Shown piece by piece: positions 16,029 to 24,456 of a stretch of 34,314 bases of DNA. The notes below the pieces were generated by a model. The model made no database searches, had not been told where the DNA came from, and saw only the letters and a program-made list of their open reading frames with translations. Positions within the stretch are counted from its first letter, which is position 1. Each line of letters opens with the position of its first letter. This DNA is from JARRRL01 sp037380725 (GTDB taxonomy: Bacteria > Pseudomonadota > Gammaproteobacteria > Pseudomonadales > JANQJO01), in NCBI GenBank assembly GCA_037380725.1, contig JARRRL010000002.1, forward strand, positions 1 through 34,314, read 5' to 3'. A program made the translations under genes and the position numbers.

Positions 16029-16514
16029 ATGACGGATAAAAATACCGATTCGGCAGCACAATCATCAAGTGCGCAAGGCCAGTTCAACTTACAGCGTATT
16101 TACATTAAAGACTTGTCGTTTGAGGTGCCTGGAGCGCCGGCGGTGTTCCGCTCTGAATGGAAACCTGAGGTGCAGCTTGAGTTGAATAATCACGCTGAAA
16201 AAGTGGAAGACGGCATTTATGAAGTGGTGTTGACGCTGAATGTGACGGTAAAGAACCAAGAGAAAACGGCATTTATTGTTGAGTTGAAACAAGCGGGTAT
16301 TTTCTTAGTTAAGGGGTTTGATCAAAAGCAGTTGCCGGTGTTATTGGGTAGTTATTGTCCAAGCGTGTTGTATCCTTATGCTCGTGAAGCCGTCAGTGAT
16401 GTGGTGGGTAAAGGCAGCTTCCCACAATTATTGTTGGCGCCTGTAAATTTTGAAGCGCTTTTTGCTGAGTCAGTCAAAAATCAGCAAACTCAAGCGGCGA
16501 ACTCGGAAAACTGA
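16029..16514 (+). CDS. secB: Protein-export chaperone SecB
   Basis: Cytosolic tetrameric chaperone that holds precursor proteins unfolded and passes them to SecA. Conserved segments include IYIKDLSFEVPGAP, the NHAEKVEDGIYEVVLTLNVTVK strands, and the C-terminal LLGSYCPSVLYPYAREAVSDVV with FPQLLLAPVNFEALF. Length 161, close to E. coli SecB. AGGATAGTGAT lies ahead of the ATG. It converges on trmL with 17 bases between stop codons, the same neighbour relation as in related genomes. Confidence 0.97.
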   Translation: MTDKNTDSAAQSSSAQGQFNLQRIYIKDLSFEVPGAPAVFRSEWKPEVQLELNNHAEKVEDGIYEVVLTLNVTVKNQEKTAFIVELKQAGIFLVKGFDQKQLPVLLGSYCPSVLYPYAREAVSDVVGKGSFPQLLLAPVNFEALFAESVKNQQTQAANSEN

Positions 16515-16531
16515 TCGAATACGATGTGGCG

Positions 16532-17071
16532 TCAGGTGTTTAAGCAAAAATCCATTTGCCGCCACGCTTCGTACGCCATAATGGCGACCGCATTGCTCAA
16601 ATTGATGCTGCGGCTGTCCGCTTGCATGGGCAGTCGCAACTGATTCTCTGGCCTAAGGCTGTCCAAGGCGTGCGAAGGCAGGCCTCGGCTTTCGGGTCCA
16701 AATAAGAACACGTCACCCGCTTGAAAATGGCACTGAGTGTAGGTGGTTTGTCCGCGCGTGGTGAGAGCGAAAACACGCTGTTCTTGAAAGGCTTGTGACA
16801 AGCTTGAGCGGAAATGCTCATAACTATCGTGAATGTGATAATCCACTTGGTTGGCGTAGTCCATGGCGGCGCGTCGCGCCGACCGATCGTGTAACTGAAA
16901 TCCCAATGGTCGAATCAGATGAAGTTGCGCGCCGATATTGGCACATAAGCGACGGATGTTCCCAGTGTTTGGTGGGATTTCTGGCTCAAGCAAGGCAATG
17001 TGAAAAGGCGGAGTGTGAGAAGGTATGGTATCAGAAGGCATAGTATTAGAAGGCATAGTATTAGAAGGCAT
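16532..17071 (-). CDS. trmL: tRNA (cytidine(34)-2'-O)-methyltransferase TrmL
   Basis: SPOUT-class methyltransferase that methylates the wobble base of leucine tRNAs using S-adenosylmethionine. Motifs: PEIPPNTGNIRRLCAN, FGPESRGLP and the knot region LRLPMQADSRSINLSNAVAI, ending in YEAWRQ. Core length agrees with E. coli TrmL (157), but about 20 residues precede the usual start. This extension is a five-residue repeat (MPSNT MPSNT MPSDT) from a 15-bp tandem array, giving three ATG codons at 17071, 17056 and 17041. The first is kept as the longest frame, with GGAAA about 11 bases upstream; the true start may be any of them. Confidence 0.93.
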   Translation of the reverse strand: MPSNTMPSNTMPSDTIPSHTPPFHIALLEPEIPPNTGNIRRLCANIGAQLHLIRPLGFQLHDRSARRAAMDYANQVDYHIHDSYEHFRSSLSQAFQEQRVFALTTRGQTTYTQCHFQAGDVFLFGPESRGLPSHALDSLRPENQLRLPMQADSRSINLSNAVAIMAYEAWRQMDFCLNT

Positions 17072-17077
17072 AGTGTG
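17018..17077. repeat. Four 15-bp tandem repeats across the trmL start
   Basis: AGAAGGCATAGTATT occurs at 17033 and 17048, with variants at 17018 and 17063. The period is five codons, so changes keep the frame but add or remove start codons. Confidence 0.92.
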
Positions 17078-17199
17078 GAGTTTCCGGGCGTGGTTTGACG
17101 GTGTTGCTTAAATGTAGACATCCTAATTTAAACGGTTAAATTTAGCGCGTACACCGCAGTCTCTGTGGTCTGGTTTTTGATGGGTGAGATCGCGGACAA

Positions 17200-17601
17200 T
17201 TAAAGCTTATCTATAGATGCTTGAATTTTTGCCAGTATCTTGCTAAACGTCGGCTGTTTTCCGTAATAGAGCAATTCCGTTGATTGAAAGGCTTGCTCGT
17301 ACTCTTTCTTGGCTGCGGGATCGGCGATCAGGAAGGCATCGTTTTCGGCAATCTTGAGAATGTCATTCGTTCTGAATCGAGTCTTTTTTCTCTGGTGGTA
17401 CTTAACGCCAAAGCCTTTAGATAGAGAAGTCCCGCCTTTGAGTTCAAAGCTAAAGCCCAGCGATGACAATTTATAAAGGCAGTGCATGATCCAATAATCT
17501 TTCTCCACCAACTGCGGAATAATGCCGCGTTCGCTAGCGACGATCTCGATAAGTTCGGGGAATTCCTCTAAGTGATGGAGGTACGGGAGATCAGCTGGCA
17601 T
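17200..17601 (-). pseudogene. AbiEii-type nucleotidyltransferase toxin with internal deletion
   Basis: The first ~65 residues match the start of AbiEii/DUF1814 toxins: VEKDYWIMHCLYKL and the nucleotidyltransferase motif ELKGGTSLSKGFG. The last ~65 residues (ENDAFLIADPAAKKEYEQAF, ELLYYGKQPTFSKIL) match the C-terminal end of the same subfamily. The part between, which normally includes the SEDIDI acidic motif and most of the fold, is missing; full-length members have roughly 300 residues and this has 133. The junction is near 17405 and in frame, so the frame stays open. ATG 17601 overlaps the antitoxin's end by 11 bases, the usual coupling. Almost certainly without toxin activity, since the metal-binding acids are gone. 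Confidence 0.78.
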
Positions 17602-18172
17602 TGGCGAAAACCGTATCAAAGTATTTTTTGCTTGCAGCGTTGGCATATTGCTTAACTGCCTGTTTCAGCTTTCGTGTTTCCATCTGCTGTGCCTTCTCGC
17701 GGATACGCGCGCGGACGGCATCCTGGTCTTCAGCCAATGTCTTTAAATTATTCACAAGGTCAACCAGCAAAAACTCATCGGAAAGTTTCTTAGGAAATTT
17801 GTATTTGCGCCGGAATTCAAATTTTCGCCCGCCAAGTTCAAACGTGCCATGGCGTTTATAGTTGTAAACCACTGTCTTGTTATAAAACTGCGTGGTACCA
17901 ACGCCCAGTTGGTTGTAAGCGTTAGGGGAGGTCAAAAGGAAATCATCATCTTTCAAAAAAGTTTTGACCAGATCGATCTCGCTGGCTGGAACGGTGCCGA
18001 AAGTGGACTCCTTGGGGCAGTAATAGAGGCCGTTCCGGAGTTTCGTCAAAACGCCTTCTTCGACCAGTTCTCTGGCGTGACGATCCACGCTCCTGGACCA
18101 TTGGGCCAAATCTGAGCGGCGATATACCGTACCAGGGTGTAAATGTCGTTTAAGCAGGTCTAGGCGTTTCAT
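17591..18172 (-). CDS. AbiEi-type antitoxin (type IV toxin-antitoxin)
   Basis: A 193-residue protein with an N-terminal winged helix (residues about 1-60, YRRSDLAQWSRSVDRHARELVEEGVL) and a C-terminal domain (LTSPNAYNQLGVGTTQFYN, GGRKFEFRRKYKFP). This is the layout of AbiEi antitoxins, which repress their own promoter and counteract the nucleotidyltransferase partner without direct binding. It looks intact. ATG 18172 has GAGAAG about 9 bases upstream. The partner toxin downstream is internally deleted, so the antitoxin now stands alone. The pair was inserted between trmL and the V-ATPase operon and is AT-richer than its neighbours, consistent with transfer. Confidence 0.8.
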   Translation of the reverse strand: MKRLDLLKRHLHPGTVYRRSDLAQWSRSVDRHARELVEEGVLTKLRNGLYYCPKESTFGTVPASEIDLVKTFLKDDDFLLTSPNAYNQLGVGTTQFYNKTVVYNYKRHGTFELGGRKFEFRRKYKFPKKLSDEFLLVDLVNNLKTLAEDQDAVRARIREKAQQMETRKLKQAVKQYANAASKKYFDTVFANAS

Positions 18173-18708
18173 GATGATGCTTCTCTAGTTTACTAAATGT
18201 TAGGGTAATCGCCTCAGTGTGTCAAATATTTGATTAAAAATTCATGTAAATATGTACATATCTATATGATATTTAAGATATATAAAATTTATCAACTTTT
18301 CTGATAGTGGGATTGTCAGATCACTTCCATGCCCAGTGTAGGCCAGGGAGCGTCGTTTCCTTCATCGCTCAGTACTCGACATCAAAGGATCATTTGATAT
18401 GTTTGTTGATTAAACGATCAAAAATAGCATTCTTTGCATCCGTTTCTTCAGGTGCTTTTTGTGAGTCAAAATATTCCGGCATTTGTTGATATTCGAGATC
18501 ATAGAAAGTCGCGCTATTCAAAGTCATTGTATCCATCAGATTGGTTTACAATTTCAGTGTGCTTGTTCGGCCTATCACATCATACAGGCTTGAAAACAGA
18601 AAATTTCGGGTATATGGTTTCTCCGTGTTGAGACCAATCGCAGCGCGTTCATCATGATAGTCATATCCTCAAAAGTCAGAGATTTCATATCAAAAAGGAA
18701 ACGGATAG
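18173..18708. other. 536-base AT-rich region upstream of the V-ATPase operon
   Basis: Strongly AT-rich at 18215-18300, right upstream of the AbiEi gene, where the AbiE promoter should be. The rest must contain the V-ATPase promoter; I find no clear -35/-10 pair. It includes the small minus-strand frame at 18390-18536. Confidence 0.45.
18390..18536 (-). CDS. Possible 48-residue protein, unrecognised
   Basis: Frame MDTMTLNSATFYDLEYQQ to INKHIK, acidic, with no signal peptide. No ribosome binding site is visible and an in-frame stop lies four codons upstream of the ATG. It has an amino-acid mix like a real protein, so it could be a small gene or a remnant of a larger one. I do not recognise it. 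Confidence 0.2.
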   Translation of the reverse strand: MDTMTLNSATFYDLEYQQMPEYFDSQKAPEETDAKNAIFDRLINKHIK

Positions 18709-20055
18709 ATGACGTCTGCATATGCGTCGTATCATTCCATTACGGAAATCATCGGCGATTTAGTGCGCATTCGGGTGCCACTGCCGGAGCAGGGTGAGTC
18801 GCCGATGATTCGGCTGGATGATCTGGCCGTCTTGATGTCGGATCATCAAGGGCCACGTTTAGCACAGGTTATTGAAATACACTGTAATATTGTCACCGTA
18901 CAAGTCCTGGATTCCACCAAAGGTTTATCGACGCAAACCAGTGTTCGATTTTTAGGTTACCCGATGCAAGTGGTGTCGAGCCGTGCCGTATTGGGGCGTG
19001 TGCTGGATGGTAAAGGTGAGCCACTGGACAAAGGGCCGAGTTTGCAGTTTGAACCTCGTATCGATATTGGTGGCCCTTCGGTGAATCCCATGTGTCGGGT
19101 GTTGGCGTCGAAAATGATTCGGACCGATGTCCCCATGATCGATGTTTTCAATTGCTTGGTGGAAAGTCAGAAAATTCCGATTTTTTCCGTTTCGGGAGAG
19201 CCGTACAATGCTTTATTGGCGCGCATTGGCATCCAAGCGGATGCCGATATGATCGTGTTTGGGGGCATGGGCCTGGTGTTCGATGATTTTTATTTTTTTC
19301 GTCAACAATTTGAGCAGGCCAATTTGTTTTCCCGCGCGCTGATGTTTGTGAATTTGGCTTCGGATTCCATTATTGAGCGTCTGCTGGTGCCTGATATGGC
19401 GCTGGCGGTGGCACAACATTTTGCTGTACATGAAGGGAAGCGTGTGTTGGTGCTGCTGACTGACATGACGGCGTATGCCGATGCGCTCAAGGAAGTGGGC
19501 ATTGCCAATGATCGTGTGCCGTCCAATCGAGGCTACATGGGTGATTTGTATTCTCAGTTGGCGAAGCGCTACGAAAAAGCCTGTGATTTTGCCAAAGGCG
19601 GATCGGTCACTATTTTGTCGGTGACCACTATGCCGGGCAATGATGTGACGCATCCTGTGCCGGATAATACGGGTTACATTACCGAAGGTCAGTTTTATTT
19701 GCATAACGGTCAGTTGGACCCTTTCGGTTCGTTGTCTCGACTGAAACAATTGGTTATTGGAAAACAGACGCGTGAGGATCACGGTCAGGTGATGAACACC
19801 ATGATTCGCTTGTATTCGGAAGCGGTGACAGCCGAGCAAAAAGCCGCCATGGCCTTTGATTTGTCGGATTACGATCAGCAGTTGCTGCGGTTTGGCAAAT
19901 TTTTTCGGCAGCGATTTATGCAATTAGAGGTGAGCATGCCTTTGGAAAAAGCCTTGGATGCGTGCTGGAGCTTGATGGCGACGTGTTTTCGTCCTGAACA
20001 ATTATTGATGAAGCAGAAGCTGATTGAGCAATATTTTCCGAATGACCCACGATGA
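18709..20055 (+). CDS. V-type ATPase subunit B
   Basis: Non-catalytic nucleotide-binding subunit of the V1 head, alternating with subunit A in the A3B3 ring. The 448-residue protein has the N-terminal barrel (ITEIIGDLVRIRVPLPEQ), a degenerate P-loop region SVSGEPYNALLARIG without the Walker lysine, VLVLLTDMTAYADALKE, and VPSNRGYMGDLYSQLAKRYE typical of B subunits. AAAGGAAA lies about 9 bases before the ATG. It is the first gene of a seven-gene operon in which the usual first genes E, C and A come last. Resembles the chlamydial type. The enzyme sits on the inner membrane and couples ATP to H+ or Na+ movement; direction and ion are unknown. Confidence 0.96.
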   Translation: MTSAYASYHSITEIIGDLVRIRVPLPEQGESPMIRLDDLAVLMSDHQGPRLAQVIEIHCNIVTVQVLDSTKGLSTQTSVRFLGYPMQVVSSRAVLGRVLDGKGEPLDKGPSLQFEPRIDIGGPSVNPMCRVLASKMIRTDVPMIDVFNCLVESQKIPIFSVSGEPYNALLARIGIQADADMIVFGGMGLVFDDFYFFRQQFEQANLFSRALMFVNLASDSIIERLLVPDMALAVAQHFAVHEGKRVLVLLTDMTAYADALKEVGIANDRVPSNRGYMGDLYSQLAKRYEKACDFAKGGSVTILSVTTMPGNDVTHPVPDNTGYITEGQFYLHNGQLDPFGSLSRLKQLVIGKQTREDHGQVMNTMIRLYSEAVTAEQKAAMAFDLSDYDQQLLRFGKFFRQRFMQLEVSMPLEKALDACWSLMATCFRPEQLLMKQKLIEQYFPNDPR

Positions 20056-20072
20056 TGAGTGAACGTTAAGGT

Positions 20073-20726
20073 ATGGCGCGTCTGCAATTATCAAAAGCAA
20101 CGTTGTCACGTGAACGGCAGAACTTGGCTTCCTACAAGCGCTACTTACCGGCTTTGGAAATGAAACGGCAGCAATTGCGGCAGGCGTTAAAAGACAGAGA
20201 AGCACAGAAAGCCAAGCTGCTGTCGGAGATTGAAGAGACGATCCGGCGCGTAGCGACTGATATTCCCATGTTGGCCGATAGTGGTGTGGATCTGGATGGG
20301 GTGGCGCAGCTGGATACGGTGCTCACCGAGGAAAAACGTTTGGCGGGTGTGCCCGTTCCGGTCGTCAAAACCATTACCATTACTCCGCTCGAGTGGCCGA
20401 TCATGCAAAAACCGCATTGGGTAATGCCTGTGCAGCAAGCGTTAATGTCACTCATTCGGCTTCGGGTTGAAAGCGAAGTGTTGGCCTTGCAAGTGGAGCG
20501 CTTACGACAGGCTTTGCGCAAGATTACACAACGGGTGAATTTATTTGAACGCGTGTTGATTCCGAAAACACAGTCCAATATTAAACGCATTGAGGTATAC
20601 CTGGGTGATCGTGCGCGTGAAGCCGTGGTAACCGCGAAGATTTCTAAAAAACGTCTACACGCTGTGTTGGCGAACGCCGAAAACCAAATAGGATCTGAAC
20701 GTGAAGCAGGAGGGATAGTGCCATGA
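20073..20726 (+). CDS. V-type ATPase subunit D (central shaft)
   Basis: Forms the rotating central stalk in the A3B3 ring. The N-terminal helix MARLQLSKATLSRERQNLAS and the C-terminal helix with RVNLFERVLIPKTQSNIKRI are the conserved antiparallel coiled coil of the family; length 217 is standard. The only purine-rich sequence (TTAAGGT) abuts the ATG, too close for normal spacing, so translation may depend on coupling to the B gene 17 bases upstream. Overlaps the I subunit gene by four bases (ATGA). Confidence 0.95.
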   Translation: MARLQLSKATLSRERQNLASYKRYLPALEMKRQQLRQALKDREAQKAKLLSEIEETIRRVATDIPMLADSGVDLDGVAQLDTVLTEEKRLAGVPVPVVKTITITPLEWPIMQKPHWVMPVQQALMSLIRLRVESEVLALQVERLRQALRKITQRVNLFERVLIPKTQSNIKRIEVYLGDRAREAVVTAKISKKRLHAVLANAENQIGSEREAGGIVP

Positions 20727-22552
20727 GTATTGCTCGCCTGAAGAAGATCACGGTGGCGGGAAGTTTGACGCAACAAGCCGATATTATTGCGGCTTTGCAC
20801 GCTTATGGTCGTTTTCATATTATTGATCAGCGTCATCCCATATTACCGGATGAAGCAGCCGTTTTACCGCGTGATCAGAAAGCGAGTGAAGCGCTGTTGT
20901 ATTTGCAACTCAGCCGATACAAACGCCAGGCCATACGGCAGGATGCCCGGTTTGATTATCGTGCGGTTGTGGATCAGGCGCTGTCATTAAAGCAGCAGCA
21001 AAAAGAGCTTGAGGATGCGCGCCGGGTGCTGCGGCGACGTCTGGCGATTGTGCGACCGTGGGGGTATTTTCAATTTCCGCCACAGGCGTATGTGAATGTA
21101 TGTCGGTTTTGGTTTTATCGCTTGCCGCTCCATTTTCGGCGTCATTTGAAGACGGTGGAATTGCCTTGGCAAATCGTTGGACAAAGTAATACACGTCTGC
21201 ATGTGATTGTCATTAGTCCGGATGAACCCCCGCCTGCATTATTACCCGTAGCACGCGAGCACGTGGGCTCAAAAACCTTGGCGGAGTTAGAGCGCGATGA
21301 GCAGGCGGTGCAGGCACAGCTGGAAGAGGTGTTGGCGCAACGTCAGAAATTGACGGCCTATCTGTTTCTGATGCAACGGCATCAAATTCAGGCTGACAAT
21401 CAAGCTTATTTTCACTATGTTATGCAGCAGACGCAAAAATGGGAAGGTTTTTTTACTTTACAAGCCTGGTTGCCCATTCAAGATCTGCCTTCGCTGAATC
21501 GTTTGTCCCAGGAGAAGGAATTTGCCTGGACGGCTGAAGATCCGCAAAGTATGGAACAAGCGCCCACCTTGTTACAACCCATGAAAGGATTTAACGCGGG
21601 GGCCCGTTTAGCGGGGATTTATCAGTTGCCGGGGTATCGTGGCTGGGATCCTTCGGTGCATCTTTATCTGTGGTTTTCCCTGTTTTTTGCCATGATTTTG
21701 TCAGATGCGGGTTACGCCATGGTGCTGGGTGTGGCGTTGGCTGTCAGATGGCGATCTTTGGGTGTGAGTCAGGGGAGGGTGGTGTTTCGTGCTTTGCTGC
21801 GGTTTATGGTGTTCGTGGCAACGGGCTGGGGGATCTTGGTTGGCAGTTATTGGGGTTTCAGTCCGCCACCGGAGGGTGTGCTAGCGCGGTTACATGTGCT
21901 GGATATGTCGAATTACGACACCATGATGAAAGTGGCTGTTGGGATGGGGGTGCTTCATATTGTGGTTGCGCAGGTGTCGGTGGCGGTGCAGCAGGGTTGG
22001 CGTCGCCTGTCCCATTTGGCGCGGGTGGGTTGGATGATCTTGGCGCTCGAAGCTTTCTGTATTTGGATTTTTTCGGGCGAGACGGAATCCACCTCACCGT
22101 CTGCGTTGTTTGATTCGTATGGTTTTGAACTGTATGGTTTGGGGGCTGTGGCCATGGGTTTTATTGTGTTATTCAGTGGTTCACAGGCGGTAAATTCCGC
22201 CGAGCACCTCATGCAGCGCCTGTTCAGCGGTGTGTTGGCGCTGACTCGTGTCACCGCGTTGTTTGGTGATGCGCTCAGTTATCTGCGTTTATTTGCTTTG
22301 GGTCTGGCCAGCGCATCGTTGGCCATGACCTTCAATGAATTGGCGCTGAATGCCTTTCACATAGGTGGAATGGGCATGTTGGGTGCTGTGTTAATTTTGT
22401 TACTGGGTCATGTGATTAATTTGGCATTGGGCATACTCAGCGGTGTGGTGCACGGATTGCGTTTGAATTTTATCGAGTTTTACAACTGGGCCGAGCCTGG
22501 AGAAGGTTATGCCTTTACCCCTTTTGCCCTCAAGGAGGCGGTGTATGAGTGA
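20723..22552 (+). CDS. V-type ATPase subunit I (membrane stator)
   Basis: Counterpart of the a-subunit of vacuolar ATPases: an N-terminal cytoplasmic arm (residues 1 to about 310, charged with coiled-coil stretches) and a C-terminal membrane part with about seven helices that forms the ion half-channels next to the K ring. Seen are LYLWFSLFFAMILSDAGYAM, LFGDALSYLRLFALGLASA with the conserved Arg thought to face the K-ring glutamate, and INLALGILSGVVHGLRLNFIE near the end (the usual RLxFVE motif). Length 609 is normal. Start overlaps D by ATGA and its end overlaps K by 8 bases, which suggests coupled translation. Confidence 0.95.
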   Translation: MSIARLKKITVAGSLTQQADIIAALHAYGRFHIIDQRHPILPDEAAVLPRDQKASEALLYLQLSRYKRQAIRQDARFDYRAVVDQALSLKQQQKELEDARRVLRRRLAIVRPWGYFQFPPQAYVNVCRFWFYRLPLHFRRHLKTVELPWQIVGQSNTRLHVIVISPDEPPPALLPVAREHVGSKTLAELERDEQAVQAQLEEVLAQRQKLTAYLFLMQRHQIQADNQAYFHYVMQQTQKWEGFFTLQAWLPIQDLPSLNRLSQEKEFAWTAEDPQSMEQAPTLLQPMKGFNAGARLAGIYQLPGYRGWDPSVHLYLWFSLFFAMILSDAGYAMVLGVALAVRWRSLGVSQGRVVFRALLRFMVFVATGWGILVGSYWGFSPPPEGVLARLHVLDMSNYDTMMKVAVGMGVLHIVVAQVSVAVQQGWRRLSHLARVGWMILALEAFCIWIFSGETESTSPSALFDSYGFELYGLGAVAMGFIVLFSGSQAVNSAEHLMQRLFSGVLALTRVTALFGDALSYLRLFALGLASASLAMTFNELALNAFHIGGMGMLGAVLILLLGHVINLALGILSGVVHGLRLNFIEFYNWAEPGEGYAFTPFALKEAVYE

Positions 22553-23006
22553 ATGGGTGATCATCCTTGGTTGGCTGGGCATTTTTGCACCGGTGGCATT
22601 GGGCGCGATTGGCAGCGTTTATGGATGCGCGGTTGCGGGCCAATCGGCCATGGGTGCTATGTTGGAAACGGAGAGTGGTTATGGGCGTTTTATTGGTTTG
22701 TCCGTATTACCCTCTACGTTTGTGATTTACGGTATTGTGTTGATGTTTGCATTGCGAAGAGTGGTCACAGTGGCGAATGGCAGTGGTTTGTTCGCGATCG
22801 GTTTTCTAGCTGGTCTCGCGCTGTGGTATACCGCCGTTTGGCAGGGGCGCTTGTGTGTAGCCAGTATTAATACGAGTAAAGAAAAACCAGATGTGTTGGC
22901 CTTGTCCATGACACCGATTGCTTTGGTCGAAGGTTTTGGCGTTTTTGTGTTTATTTTTGGATTGGTGTTGGCGGGCGGCCTAAGTGGCGAGGGGGTGACG
23001 GGGTAA
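22545..23006 (+). CDS. V-type ATPase subunit K (rotor ring proteolipid)
   Basis: A 153-residue duplicated hairpin with four membrane helices. The ion-binding carboxylate is Glu129 in the fourth helix (PIALVEGFGVFVF), the position of the essential Glu in V-type K subunits; the second helix has none, so each subunit carries one site. The GQSAMGAMLETESGYGRFI loop is the family's polar turn. ATG 22545 is chosen because AAGGAGG lies 6 bases upstream and homology begins there; a frame open from 22509 is a shadow. Overlaps the I gene by 8 bases and its TAA shares a base with the next ATG (TAATG). Confidence 0.94.
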   Translation: MSEWVIILGWLGIFAPVALGAIGSVYGCAVAGQSAMGAMLETESGYGRFIGLSVLPSTFVIYGIVLMFALRRVVTVANGSGLFAIGFLAGLALWYTAVWQGRLCVASINTSKEKPDVLALSMTPIALVEGFGVFVFIFGLVLAGGLSGEGVTG

Positions 23007-23281
23007 TGCCTCATGAATCAGAAGTCATCGCTCAAGGCGTCGATGAATTGGTGCGTCGCCTGCGCCACGAAGGTGTGGAAGCGGCGCAACGGGAATCCGA
23101 CGCGATTTTGGCGGAAGCGCGTCAGCAGGCGCAGCGCATCGTGGAGGAAGCGCAGCAGCACGTTGTAGCGTTACAAGCAGAAAGTCGTGAACAATTGCGT
23201 AAAGAAAAAATGGCTGCCGAAGAAGCGTTGTCGCACGCGTATCGGGATTTGATTTTGGACATGAAAAATCGCTTGTTGTAG
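23006..23281 (+). CDS. V-type ATPase subunit E, N-terminal stalk part (ends at in-frame TAG)
   Basis: 91 residues, nearly all a long charged coiled coil (ILAEARQQAQRIVEEAQQ, ESREQLRKEKMAAEEAL), as expected for the N-terminal half of the peripheral stalk subunit E. It stops at TAG 23279-23281; the reading frame continues directly as the C-terminal part after one further codon. The whole would be about 227 residues, a normal E length. The ATG overlaps the K stop by one base. Either the gene is broken by one point mutation, or the TAG is read through, or the subunit is made as two chains. Confidence 0.85.
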   Translation: MPHESEVIAQGVDELVRRLRHEGVEAAQRESDAILAEARQQAQRIVEEAQQHVVALQAESREQLRKEKMAAEEALSHAYRDLILDMKNRLL

Positions 23282-23284
23282 CGC

Positions 23285-23689
23285 ATGGCGGTCGATGTGC
23301 AGGATCTGGTGGGGGCGCGCTTGGAGAACCCGCTGTTGTTGGAAAAAATTATAGTGGAATTGGTCTCGCGAATGGCGCAGGACATACCGATTGCCGATGA
23401 GGAAAAGGTGGAAGTGATTTTACCCAAAGCATTGGGGCAAGGCGAGACGTCCTGGGATCCGAGTTCAGCGAAGACGGGGGTGTTGGCGGATTTGATTCGT
23501 CAGGTAATGACCCAGGTGCTGCGCGAAGGCGTGACTTTTTCGCTTGCTAAAGATGACAAGCGGGGTATTCGCCTGAAATTGCTTGAGAGTCAGGTGCAGC
23601 TGTCGGTTACGGATGAGGCGATTGCGGAGCACTTGCTCTATTATTTGCACCCACGTTTTAAGGCGATGCTCGATGGCATTATTCGCTGA
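23285..23689 (+). CDS. V-type ATPase subunit E, C-terminal head part
   Basis: Same frame as the preceding 91 codons, starting at ATG four bases after the TAG (TAG CGC ATG). The 134 residues contain the globular E domain that clamps the top of the A3B3 head: LLLEKIIVELVSRMA, DEEKVEVILPKAL and a C-terminal LQLSV-like strand followed by AIAEHLLYYLHPRFKAML. No Shine-Dalgarno sequence is visible, so separate synthesis would rely on termination-reinitiation. Overlaps the next gene by 17 bases. Confidence 0.83.
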   Translation: MAVDVQDLVGARLENPLLLEKIIVELVSRMAQDIPIADEEKVEVILPKALGQGETSWDPSSAKTGVLADLIRQVMTQVLREGVTFSLAKDDKRGIRLKLLESQVQLSVTDEAIAEHLLYYLHPRFKAMLDGIIR

Positions 23690-24425
23690 TGACTCTGGGT
23701 TGAAGGGATTCAGTTTAAGGCGTGCTGGATGGATCAGGCGTGATGAATACAGTCTGTTGTTGTCGGCATTACCGCGCCTGCCTTATCGGCTGACATCCGA
23801 GCCTGTACCCATTTCGCGTACCCGTCTGTGGGCGCGTTTGGATTTACTGCACACTGAGCATCGGCAGATATTGAAACGGATTATCCACGTGCTCAGTTGG
23901 GAGATTAAACCTCTCGCCCCGAAGCATAAAGATAAAGTATTGCAGGCGGATACTCAGCGCTTGTTGGCTGATCTGGATTATACGGCGTTGGGATCCTTGT
24001 TAAGACAGCGTTTGGATTTGCGCTCTGTGGTAGCGGCTTTGCAATATCGTCTGCAACACCCCGATCAAGCACCGCAAGGCGATTGGACGCCCAGTTCGTT
24101 GCGCTCAATGATACAGCGTAAGTGGCATCAAGCGGATTTTGGACTCAGTGGCCAGTTTCCGTACGTATTGCCGGTGGCGCAAGGGATGCAGCAGCACGAA
24201 ACGTTGCAGGTGGAAAAAACGGTGTTTGAGTGGTTGTTGCGTCAGTTGCGGTGTCATGCTCAGCGGGATACGTACAGTTTTGTGGCGGTCGTGATGTACT
24301 GGATGCAATGGGATTTATTGGATCGCTGGGGGCGTTACCACGAACAGGCGGCGGCGCAACGATTGGGGAAACAGCTTGAGCAGTGTTTGGCCAGTCCGGC
24401 GTTTACTGATCTGCTTTCTTTGTAA
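23673..24425 (+). CDS. V-type ATPase subunit C-like protein (DUF2764 type)
   Basis: A 250-residue protein located between E and A, the place taken by the DUF2764 C-like subunit in chlamydial and Bacteroidetes operons. Similarity is in the YSLLLSALPRLP start, followed by PISRTRLWARLDLLHTEHRQIL and a helical remainder. The family is thought to connect the central stalk with the membrane ring, like subunit C/d. ATG 23673 lies inside the end of the E gene (17-base overlap). About 14 extra residues precede the family's usual N-terminus. Assignment rests partly on position. Confidence 0.75.
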   Translation: MALFADDSGLKGFSLRRAGWIRRDEYSLLLSALPRLPYRLTSEPVPISRTRLWARLDLLHTEHRQILKRIIHVLSWEIKPLAPKHKDKVLQADTQRLLADLDYTALGSLLRQRLDLRSVVAALQYRLQHPDQAPQGDWTPSSLRSMIQRKWHQADFGLSGQFPYVLPVAQGMQQHETLQVEKTVFEWLLRQLRCHAQRDTYSFVAVVMYWMQWDLLDRWGRYHEQAAAQRLGKQLEQCLASPAFTDLLSL

Positions 24426-24456
24426 ACGATGATTCCGCTCATGGGCTAATTGAATT

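Noticed and set aside
19213..19923. 236-codon minus-strand frame opposite V-ATPase subunit B
   Set aside because: Antisense shadow with His/Arg/Gln bias and no domain; the plus-strand protein is clearly real.
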